The notes below the pieces were generated by a model. The model saw only the letters and a list, made by a program, of their open reading frames with translations. It did not search any database and was not told the origin of the DNA. Shown one piece after another: positions 1-5,136 of a stretch of DNA of 5,634 nucleotides; the first letter of the stretch is position 1; each line of letters opens with the position of its first letter. Origin of the DNA: a bacterium (lineage in GTDB: Bacteria > UBA9089). A program made the translations under genes and the position numbers. Where the stretch lies: the NCBI GenBank assembly GCA_003485015.1, contig DNCN01000025.1, forward strand, positions 1-5,634, written 5' to 3'.

Positions 1-2
1 TC

Positions 3-17
3 CGCACCGAAGGTGCG
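3..17. repeat. Short GC-rich hairpin at the left edge
   Basis: CGCACC (3-8) and GGTGCG (12-17) form a perfect 6-bp stem with a 3-base loop. On the minus strand it lies at the very end of the window, so any following T run that would make it a terminator is out of sight. Confidence 0.4.
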
Positions 18-67
18 CTAAGAGTTCATGGTAAATAAGATTGTAGTCAGTTAAAATCCAAACCAGC

Positions 68-97
68 CTCCTCGCATAACAAAATGAGGTCGAGGAG
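68..97. repeat. 7-bp inverted repeat with 16-base loop
   Basis: CTCCTCG (68-74) and CGAGGAG (91-97) are perfect reverse complements separated by 16 bases. There is no adjacent T run. Its role is unknown. Confidence 0.4.
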
Positions 98-104
98 TAT
101 GAAT

Positions 105-133
105 ATCACCGGTGATTAACACTTTCTAATCAC
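105..133. repeat. Perfect 12-bp palindrome with an overlapping inverted repeat
   Basis: ATCACCGGTGAT (105-116) is a perfect palindrome. Its right half is shared with a second inverted repeat, GTGATTA (112-118) and TAATCAC (127-133), with an 8-base spacer. The half-site GTGAT/ATCAC thus occurs three times in 29 bases, which resembles an operator for a dimeric regulator. No gene start is visible next to it in the window. Confidence 0.45.
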
Positions 134-424
134 AAATAGATTGACAATTGAGACCATCGCAAAAAATTACTCCTATAAACCTTCTTAAGCAATTTCTCTA
201 TAAACTTCTTCTCTCTAATCTTTCTTGAAAGGTTTGAATTCACTGATTCGTTTATCTCCACATCGCCTCTCTGCCTATTCTTAAGGAAAGTGGCACCACA
301 TCCCCAAAATATGTAGTTGATCTTTAATGCTCAAAAGAGGGGCATCCTGTTCTCAGGCGTAGCAAAAAAGGGAAGGTGATAGCTTAAAACATATACGCCG
401 CATTATCTGGTGTAGGTCGCTGTA

Positions 425-1507
425 TTATGCAGTCTCAATCGAAAGATCTTCTTTTGTATATCCAAAGAGTGAGAGGACATCCCTTGATAGTTTCACTATG
501 CTATTAGCACTGAGATTAATTTCTACATATATATCCGTACCTTCTATTCTCTCGGGGGCTCTCAGTTCATTTTGATTCCTTGAGAAATAGGGCCTCTTGC
601 GTCCTATTAGATTAAGGACCTGTTCAAATCTGTCTCTGTGAGTAGCCGCTATGATATCACATATCTGGATCAGCAGCTCTTTCCATGTTTTTACCACATA
701 CCTCGTCTCTTTAAATGTAAATGCAGAGATCGACTTTCCTGTGTAAATTTTTTCCCCTTCGGATGGCCCCTCTTTTATAATTGTGACTTCTTTGGATGGT
801 GTGACCTGTTTGGGAACCTTAGGAATAGATGGCTCCATCTTTGGGATATAAGACACCAAGAAGTTCTCTACCGCAGTGAGGTCAGGTTTATAGCCACATA
901 ATTTCTCCGTTGTTTCTGCAATCAGTTCTACAAGTATCTCATCAGCTTCCGTTATAAGCTTCTTCCATGCCTTTGGTAGCGTATCTTCTATCAAGCGTCG
1001 TTTTTGCTTGCTTTTGTAAACACCTTCTGCGTTTGTTATAGCGTTTCCGGAGATGACATCTTTCTTGGACAGAAAATCGATGAACTTCTGGGTTATCTCT
1101 TTGGAACCCTGATCATAGATTTCAATTGTATAGAATCTTCTCTGCTCCCAACTCCCTTCATGCAGGGGTAGATAGAACCACCATGTAATTCCATTGGTCA
1201 ATACAGCAAGCTTTACGCCTTCCTGAAAAGAGTAGTTTAGAAGCTGTTCTTGATGCTTATCCAGATCTTCTCCAACCTTCTTGACTTCGATGAATGCCTT
1301 ATTGTAATTATTGTGTCTTAGGGCATAATCGACCTTTTTCCCGCCTACTGAGTATTCAGGATGGACTTCATCTATGTTAAAGAGGTCCCAACCTAAAAGA
1401 GATAGGATTCTCAGTATAATCGTTTGCTTTGTAACAGCTTCATCAAGCGAAGCTAACCGTCTATCAGATTGGATCTTTTTTATTAGTTCTAATAATCTCT
1501 CCTCCAT
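425..1507 (-). CDS. Stand-alone HsdR-N-like PD-(D/E)XK nuclease domain protein
   Basis: Protein of 360 residues with a nuclease domain like the N-terminal part of type I restriction enzyme R subunits, but without the helicase and translocase regions that make true HsdR about 1000 residues long. The nuclease core is at about 25-130: VDYAL gives the acidic Asp60, FIEVKK gives Glu74-x-Lys76, and QLLNY (88-92) fits the QxxxY motif of RecB-like nucleases. A Lys/Glu-rich helical stretch covers about 165-222 and a Pro-rich linker about 221-250. A second compact domain at about 258-358 includes SAFTFKETRYVVKTWKELLI, RKRPYFSRN and DIYVEINLSANSI; I recall similar C-terminal domains on other predicted nucleases but cannot assign a function. 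No methylase or specificity subunit lies in the window. Hand counts suggest lower G+C than the neighbours (20 of 60 at 481-540, against 33 of 60 at 2641-2700), which suggests acquisition. It may serve in DNA defence or repair; the role is unproven. Confidence 0.75.
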   Translation of the reverse strand: MEERLLELIKKIQSDRRLASLDEAVTKQTIILRILSLLGWDLFNIDEVHPEYSVGGKKVDYALRHNNYNKAFIEVKKVGEDLDKHQEQLLNYSFQEGVKLAVLTNGITWWFYLPLHEGSWEQRRFYTIEIYDQGSKEITQKFIDFLSKKDVISGNAITNAEGVYKSKQKRRLIEDTLPKAWKKLITEADEILVELIAETTEKLCGYKPDLTAVENFLVSYIPKMEPSIPKVPKQVTPSKEVTIIKEGPSEGEKIYTGKSISAFTFKETRYVVKTWKELLIQICDIIAATHRDRFEQVLNLIGRKRPYFSRNQNELRAPERIEGTDIYVEINLSANSIVKLSRDVLSLFGYTKEDLSIETA

Positions 1508-1515
1508 TTACCTAT

Positions 1516-1520
1516 CTCCT
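1516..1520 (-). promoter_or_regulatory. Ribosome binding site of the nuclease-like gene
   Basis: AGGAG within AAAGGAG on the minus strand, 8 bases before the ATG at 1507-1505. It supports this start, from which the N-terminal helix leads directly into the nuclease fold. Confidence 0.7.
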
Positions 1521-1529
1521 TTGCAATCC

Positions 1530-1548
1530 ATTTCAGACAACCTGAAAT
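1530..1548 (-). repeat. 7-bp inverted repeat in the leader of the nuclease-like gene
   Basis: ATTTCAG (1530-1536) and CTGAAAT (1542-1548) form a perfect stem with a 5-base loop. It ends 22 bases before the ATG and about 10 before the Shine-Dalgarno site. No T run follows on either side, so it is not a terminator. It may be an operator half-site pair or a small mRNA hairpin near the ribosome site. Confidence 0.45.
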
Positions 1549-1578
1549 AATCAGTGAAGGGCAAAAAGCTCCTTTATT

Positions 1579-1603
1579 CCACTAGGATTATACCAACTAG
1601 TGG
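1579..1603 (-). promoter_or_regulatory. Extended -10 promoter element inside a 7-bp inverted repeat
   Basis: On the minus strand TGGTATAAT (1595-1587) is a perfect extended -10 box (TGnTATAAT). It sits in the 11-base centre of a perfect inverted repeat, CCACTAG (1603-1597) and CTAGTGG (1585-1579). No good -35 is present at 16-18 bases, as is usual for extended -10 promoters. Transcription would start near 1580 and give a leader of about 70 bases before the nuclease-like gene. The flanking repeat could be an operator covering the -10 region, or the same repeat could be a hairpin ending dapL transcription; the lack of an adjacent T run argues against a terminator. Confidence 0.5.
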
Positions 1604-1622
1604 CAGGGATAGACTTCTGTTT

Positions 1623-1627
1623 CCTCC
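1623..1627 (-). promoter_or_regulatory. Orphan Shine-Dalgarno sequence after dapL
   Basis: GGAGG directly abuts the dapL stop (TAA, 1630-1628). Six bases on, where a start codon should stand, the sequence is AAG (1616-1614), and no ATG, GTG or TTG lies in range. The AAG frame is open for 21 codons to TGA at 1553-1551. This looks like the start of a former downstream gene that has lost its start codon and body, though a chance match is possible. Confidence 0.4.
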
Positions 1628-2794
1628 TTAAAGCCTTAAACCCTTGATCCTATCTACAGCCTCTTTTAGTCTCTCCTTATCCACGGTTAGGGCCATCCGA
1701 ATGTAGCCTTCACCATACTGGCCGAAGCCTACACCTGGTGTAACTACTACACCAACCTCCTCCAAGAGAAACTGGGCAAATTTGCTTGAGGAGTGATTAG
1801 AGGGAACTGGGATCCAAAGATAGAAGGTGGCCTTTGGCTTGGGTATCCTCCAGCCTATCCTCTCTAAGCCCTCAACCAGGACATCTCTCCGCTCCTGGTA
1901 AAGATCGCGCATCTCTTGGACACAAGTCTGGGGTCCGGTTAGGGCAGAAATCCCTGCTTCCTGTATGGCTTGGAATACACCTGAGTCAAGATTGGACTTT
2001 ATTTCCAGAAGCCCCTTCAAGATCTCTTTATTCCCACAAGCCATGCCGATCCTCCAACCCGTCATATTGTAGGTCTTAGAGAGGGAGTGGATCTCAATCC
2101 CTATCTCCTTGGCGCCCTCAACCTCAAGGAAACTTGGTTGAGATAGGCTATCATAATATATCTCGGAGTAGGGATTGTCATGGATAACGATGATACTGTG
2201 CCTTGCAGCAAATTCCACTACATAAGAGAAGAAATCAAGGGCAGCGGTTGCGCCCGTAGGATTGTTGGGGTAGTTTATAAAAAGAAGCTTTGCCTTTTTT
2301 AAGATTCCCTCTTCGATTGTCTCAAGTTCTGGAAGAAAGCTGTTCTCCTTTTTGAGGGGCAAGAGATGGGGAATACCACCAGCAAAGATGGTTGCCGGGA
2401 TATAGACCGGATAGCCAGGAGAAGGGGTAAGGACTATATCACCAGGGTTAACAAAGGCTAAGGGGGTGTGACCGATCCCCTCTTTGGCGCCGATCAAGGT
2501 CAAGACCTCGGTCTCAGGATCGAGTTCAACCTTAAACCTTTTCTTGTACCAAGAGGCGACGGCTTGGCGAAACTCAGGCATCCCCGAATAGGTGGGGTAA
2601 TGATGGTTAACTGGATTTTTTAAAGCTTCTTCTCCAGCCCGAACGATATGCCCGGGGGTAGGTTGATCAGGATCGCCGATCCCAAGATCGATCAGATCCA
2701 TCCCCTTCTCAATCGCCCGGGTCTTGGCTAGCTCTATCTCCTTGAAGAGATAAGGCGGGAGCTGAGAAAGCCTTAAAGAGAATTCGCCCATCAT
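1628..2794 (-). CDS. dapL: LL-diaminopimelate aminotransferase (class I/II PLP aminotransferase)
   Basis: PLP enzyme that, by context, converts tetrahydrodipicolinate plus glutamate directly to LL-diaminopimelate, bypassing the succinylated or acetylated intermediates of DapD/C/E. It has 388 residues, typical of fold-type I aminotransferases. Visible motifs are LIDLGIGDPDQPTP (34-47), substrate-side HHYPTYSG (64-71), NYPNNPTG (174-181) with the cofactor-binding Asn, HDNPYSEIYYD (205-215) with Asp206 for the PLP nitrogen, SLSKTYNMTGWRIG (237-250) with the PLP-binding Lys240, and Arg366 in YIRMALT for the substrate carboxylate. The first ATG overlaps the dapB stop by 4 bases; a second ATG follows immediately, and there is no good Shine-Dalgarno site, consistent with coupling to dapB. 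Family resemblance alone would also allow an aspartate/alanine-type aminotransferase; the fused position behind dapB and the DPDQPTP and SKTYNMTGWR motifs favour DapL. No other lysine genes lie in the window. Confidence 0.85.
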   Translation of the reverse strand: MMGEFSLRLSQLPPYLFKEIELAKTRAIEKGMDLIDLGIGDPDQPTPGHIVRAGEEALKNPVNHHYPTYSGMPEFRQAVASWYKKRFKVELDPETEVLTLIGAKEGIGHTPLAFVNPGDIVLTPSPGYPVYIPATIFAGGIPHLLPLKKENSFLPELETIEEGILKKAKLLFINYPNNPTGATAALDFFSYVVEFAARHSIIVIHDNPYSEIYYDSLSQPSFLEVEGAKEIGIEIHSLSKTYNMTGWRIGMACGNKEILKGLLEIKSNLDSGVFQAIQEAGISALTGPQTCVQEMRDLYQERRDVLVEGLERIGWRIPKPKATFYLWIPVPSNHSSSKFAQFLLEEVGVVVTPGVGFGQYGEGYIRMALTVDKERLKEAVDRIKGLRL

Positions 2795-3597
2795 ATACTC
2801 AAAACATCAGTCATGCTGTAGTACCCTGGGGCTTTTGTGGATAGGAACTTAGCTGCCTGGATAGCTCCCCGGACGAATGTATCCCGAGAGTGAGCTCGAT
2901 GAGTAAGCTCTATCCGTTCACCCTCTGTACAGAAGAGGACTGTATGTTCACCCACGATATCCCCAGCCCGAATGGTAGAGAACCCGATCTCCTGCTTATT
3001 TCGTTCACCAATAAGCCCCTGCCGGCCGTAGACGGCGATATCCTTCAATTCTCGATCCAGGGATGTGGCAATGAGCTCACCAAGCCTTATAGCTGTGCCG
3101 GATGGTGCATCTTTCTTATGGTGGTGGTGAGCCTCGATGATCTCGATATCATACCCTTCACCCAACATCTGGGCTATCTTCGGGGCGAGATCAAAGAGGA
3201 GATTTACCCCCAGACTCATATTAGGCGAGATGAGGATAGGGATGAACAATGAGGCTTCCTTTATCTTCAGAAGTTGCTCGTCATTAAAGCCTGTGGTGCC
3301 AATAACCATCCCTTTACCCTTAGCAAAACATGTTTTAAGATGGCTTAGGGTTGCCTCGGGATTGGTAAACTCGATGAGGATATCGGCTTCATCGAGTAGA
3401 TCTTCAAGATGCTCATCAGACATAAGAGTGATCCCCCTTACCTTTTCACCAACCAATTGGGCGGCATCACATCCATTGGAGGGATGTCCGGCGCATTCTA
3501 TTGCCCCCACCAACTCTATCTCTGGATCTTGAAGGATGAACTTGGTGATCTTTGAACCCATCCTCCCTGCTGTACCGCTAATAATAACCTTAATCAT
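2791..3597 (-). CDS. dapB: 4-hydroxy-tetrahydrodipicolinate reductase
   Basis: Cytoplasmic enzyme that reduces 4-hydroxy-tetrahydrodipicolinate to tetrahydrodipicolinate with NAD(P)H, the second step of the diaminopimelate/lysine branch after DapA. It has 268 residues, normal for the family (E. coli 273). The N-terminal Rossmann domain begins with the dinucleotide-binding loop GTAGRMG (8-14); GTTGF (100-104) closes the cofactor site. The catalytic signature EAHHHHKKDAPSGTA (155-169) aligns with E. coli EMHHRHKVDAPSGTA, placing the general acid His at 157 and the catalytic Lys at 161; GTA 167-169 contacts substrate. E34 matches the E. coli cofactor-binding Glu38, but the next residue is Cys35 where E. 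coli has Arg39, so NADH preference is possible (inference). The stop TGA overlaps the next gene's ATG in an ATGA junction, so dapB and the aminotransferase are translationally coupled. Confidence 0.97.
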   Translation of the reverse strand: MIKVIISGTAGRMGSKITKFILQDPEIELVGAIECAGHPSNGCDAAQLVGEKVRGITLMSDEHLEDLLDEADILIEFTNPEATLSHLKTCFAKGKGMVIGTTGFNDEQLLKIKEASLFIPILISPNMSLGVNLLFDLAPKIAQMLGEGYDIEIIEAHHHHKKDAPSGTAIRLGELIATSLDRELKDIAVYGRQGLIGERNKQEIGFSTIRAGDIVGEHTVLFCTEGERIELTHRAHSRDTFVRGAIQAAKFLSTKAPGYYSMTDVLSI

Positions 3598-3604
3598 TGT
3601 TATA

Positions 3605-3609
3605 CCTCC
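3605..3609 (-). promoter_or_regulatory. Ribosome binding site of dapB
   Basis: GGAGG on the minus strand, 7 bases before the ATG at 3597-3595. It is a consensus site with ideal spacing and fixes the dapB start at the usual family position, directly before the GTAGRMG nucleotide-binding loop. Confidence 0.8.
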
Positions 3610-3685
3610 ACATTGAGAAGAAAGACCATTCCTTTATCGAAGAACTGTCTCTTTCCATTCCAGCTTCGGATCTATTTTTAGATAA

Positions 3686-3738
3686 ATAGCCACCGTAAAA
3701 CAATCCATTTCCTCCCCCTAATGGATTACGGTGGCTAT
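3686..3738 (-). repeat. Bulged inverted repeat between rnfB and dapB (terminator or leader hairpin)
   Basis: The arms are 3686-3698 and 3726-3738 (13 bp, core TAGCCACCGTAA), then a 5-base bulge on one side (3699-3703), then 6 more pairs (3704-3709 with 3720-3725), closing a 10-base loop. It starts 9 bases after the rnfB stop. Downstream on the minus strand the sequence is AT-rich (TATTTATCTAAAAATAGAT) but has no continuous T run, so it is a weak match to an intrinsic terminator. A second small hairpin, ATCTA-4-TAGAT, follows at once. The loop carries the purine-rich GGGGGAGG. It may terminate or attenuate rnf transcription, protect the rnf mRNA 3' end, or control entry into dapB. Confidence 0.6.
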
Positions 3739-3747
3739 AGCTTAAGA

Positions 3748-4533
3748 TTACACCCTTATTAAGGCACTGGTAGGGCACTTTTCAACACACCTTCCACAAC
3801 CGGTGCATTTATCGTATAGGACTACTGCTATATTATCCTCAACCAGGATGGCTCCATTCTCGCACTCCTTAGCACAGAGCCTGCAGCCAATACAGCCAAC
3901 CTTACATATCTTCTTAGTGATAACTCCTTTATCTTTAGAGCTGCAAAGGACATGACAGAAAGATCCATCAGGCACAAGGGCAATGACCCCCTTAGGGCAG
4001 GTCTTAATGCATACCCCACAACCAGTGCACTTCCTCAAATCTATCTCTGGGAGACCATTCTCCTTCGCCACGATGGCTCCAAAGGGACAAGCATAGGCAC
4101 AGCTTCCCAACCCCAGACAGCCATATCGACAATCCTTATCTCCACCAAAGAGTAGAGTTGCCGCCTTACAATCTAAGACGCCATCATAGATGAAAGACCT
4201 TCCAACCTGATCGTAACTCCCGGCACATTTGATCAAGACATGCCTTCTTTGAGCACTAGCCACCTCCTTGCCCGTAATCCGCCCGATGAGATGGGCAATC
4301 TCTTCCCCACCAGCTGGACACAGATTGGCTCTAACCTCAGGGTCAGTAGTCACTGCCTCGGCGTACCCTTTACACCCAGCATAGCCACAGGCCCCACAAT
4401 TGGATCCAGGTAAGGCCTCGATCGCCTCTTCAATCTTGGGGTCGACCTTGATGGCGAATACCTTTGAAGCTAAGGCAAGACCCATGGCGAAGAGTAAGCC
4501 CATTCCTCCCAGGCTAAGAATCGCATAAATCAT
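3748..4533 (-). CDS. rnfB: Rnf complex subunit B, long multi-cluster ferredoxin form
   Basis: Iron-sulfur subunit that takes electrons from ferredoxin into the Rnf complex at the cytoplasmic face. It has 261 residues, against about 190 in the short proteobacterial RsxB. One hydrophobic N-terminal anchor (about residues 3-23) is followed by the RnfB-specific 4Fe-4S domain with Cys46, 49, 54 and 72 (LPGSNCGACGYAGC). Next comes Cys135/139/145/149 in the GCLGLGSCAYACPFGAI motif, a ferredoxin motif CxxCxxCxxxCP at 169-179, then CxxxCxxCxxCxxxC at 210-224 and CxxCxxCxxxCP at 243-253. Isolated cysteines at 193 and 197 may ligate a further cluster. I count 25 Cys, enough for at least five and possibly six [4Fe-4S] clusters, as in clostridial and Thermotoga-type RnfB. 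It is the last rnf gene here, ending in TAA at 3750-3748 just before a strong hairpin. This fits the rnfCDGEAB order rather than the E. coli ABCDGE order. Confidence 0.97.
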   Translation of the reverse strand: MIYAILSLGGMGLLFAMGLALASKVFAIKVDPKIEEAIEALPGSNCGACGYAGCKGYAEAVTTDPEVRANLCPAGGEEIAHLIGRITGKEVASAQRRHVLIKCAGSYDQVGRSFIYDGVLDCKAATLLFGGDKDCRYGCLGLGSCAYACPFGAIVAKENGLPEIDLRKCTGCGVCIKTCPKGVIALVPDGSFCHVLCSSKDKGVITKKICKVGCIGCRLCAKECENGAILVEDNIAVVLYDKCTGCGRCVEKCPTSALIRV

Positions 4534-4539
4534 GCCTTC

Positions 4540-4543
4540 CCTC
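4540..4543 (-). promoter_or_regulatory. Ribosome binding site of rnfB
   Basis: GAGG within the purine run GAGGGAAGGC on the minus strand, 6 bases before the ATG at 4533-4531. It lies in the 19-base rnfA-rnfB gap and supports this start, which is followed directly by the expected N-terminal membrane anchor. Confidence 0.6.
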
Positions 4544-4552
4544 TTTTTACCT

Positions 4553-5134
4553 CTACATCTTGACCAAGCCAGAGAACCCCATAAAGGCCAAAGATAAGAG
4601 TCCTGCTGTGATCAAGGCAATGGGTGCCCCTTGAAGTGATTTAGGGACCTCAGCCAACTCAAGCCGTTCTCTTATCCCAGCCATAAGAACAAGGGCCAAG
4701 GTAAACCCAATACTTGCGCCAAGCGAAAAGATAATAGCCTCAAGTAGGGAATGGTCCTTCTGGATATTCAGAATGGCCACGCCCAGAATGGCACAGTTGG
4801 TGGTGATCAAAGGTAAAAATATGCCTAAGGCCTCATAGAGAGCGGGGACCATCTTTGTCAAGAAGAGCTCAACCAATTGGACTAACGAGGCAATGACCAG
4901 GATAAAGGCTATCGTCTGGAGATAGCCTAGACCAAAGGGGCTTAAGATAAATCTTTGAACGAGATAGGTAACAAAAGAGGCCAAGGTCATAACAAAGATG
5001 ACAGCCATGCCCATCCCTGTAGCCGTTTCGATCTTTTTTGAAACCCCGAGAAAAGGACAGATTCCCAGGAATCGGACAAGGACAAAATTGTTGATCAGGA
5101 CAGTACTGATAAGTATAAGGACGAGTTGTTCCAT
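4553..5134 (-). CDS. rnfA: Rnf electron transport complex subunit A
   Basis: Polytopic membrane subunit of the Rnf complex and structural partner of RnfE. It is 193 residues long, the same length as Escherichia coli RsxA. The N-terminus carries the family signature NNFVLVRFLGICPFLGVSKK (residues 15-34), with Cys26, and a second conserved Cys lies in LITTNCAILG (Cys114). By analogy with NqrD/NqrE of the Na+-translocating NADH:quinone reductase, these cysteines and those of RnfE are expected to bind an iron-sulfur cluster within the membrane. About six hydrophobic segments are visible. The GFTLALVLMAGIRERLE stretch (143-159) matches the equivalent region of RnfE, showing the two subunits are homologous and inverted partners. 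The start is set by GAGGAG 6 bases upstream; the stop is TAG at 4555-4553. The gene sits 2 bases after rnfE and 19 before rnfB. Identification is secure; whether Na+ or H+ is pumped cannot be told here. Confidence 0.97.
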   Translation of the reverse strand: MEQLVLILISTVLINNFVLVRFLGICPFLGVSKKIETATGMGMAVIFVMTLASFVTYLVQRFILSPFGLGYLQTIAFILVIASLVQLVELFLTKMVPALYEALGIFLPLITTNCAILGVAILNIQKDHSLLEAIIFSLGASIGFTLALVLMAGIRERLELAEVPKSLQGAPIALITAGLLSLAFMGFSGLVKM

Positions 5135-5136
5135 CT

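Larger units (their letters stand above)
1..424. other. Non-coding left flank with several inverted repeats
   Basis: I see no convincing gene, tRNA, rRNA, transposase remnant or CRISPR repeat in this stretch downstream of the nuclease-like gene. It is AT-rich in places (17 G+C of 60 at 181-240). It contains a short GC-rich hairpin at 3-17, a CTCCTCG/CGAGGAG pair at 68-97, a perfect palindrome at 105-116 and an overlapping GTGATTA/TAATCAC pair at 112-133. One minus-strand frame is open from 330 to 133 but lacks an ATG and a ribosome site. No clear intrinsic terminator follows the nuclease-like gene. Confidence 0.6.

Noticed and set aside
141..179. TTGACA (141-146) and TATAAA (174-179) on the plus strand as a promoter
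   Set aside because: The spacing is 27 bases, far beyond the 16-18 needed, and no plus-strand gene follows.
173..205. 8-base direct repeat CTATAAAC (173-180 and 198-205)
   Set aside because: Only two short AT-rich copies with no further unit, so neither a CRISPR nor a tandem array.
130..330. Minus-strand frame open for 66 codons, Lys/Arg-rich, with a possible GTG start at 261-259
   Set aside because: No ATG, no ribosome site, no recognisable family. A frame this long is not rare by chance in a purine-biased strand. It could be a decayed gene tail, but I cannot support it.
638..901. 87-codon plus-strand frame opposite the nuclease-like gene
   Set aside because: Antisense to a gene with recognisable motifs; Cys/Phe/Trp-rich nonsense composition and no ribosome site.
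3137..3532. 131-codon plus-strand frame opposite dapB (and 2890-3252, 120 codons)
   Set aside because: Antisense to a strongly identified dapB, no family resemblance, Ser/Ile/Arg-biased composition typical of shadow frames.
3660..3704. Minus-strand TTGTTT and TAAAAA 17 bases apart as a dapB promoter
   Set aside because: Only 3 of 6 and 4 of 6 matches, inside the arm and flank of the hairpin; too weak to list as a feature.
3590..3778. 62-codon minus-strand frame spanning the rnfB-dapB gap
   Set aside because: It begins inside rnfB in another frame, runs through the hairpin and into the dapB start, has a low-complexity Gly-rich composition and no ribosome site of its own.
3828..4019. 63-codon minus-strand frame inside rnfB, and the plus-strand frame 3952-4155
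   Set aside because: Both lie wholly within rnfB, whose cysteine motifs fix the real frame.
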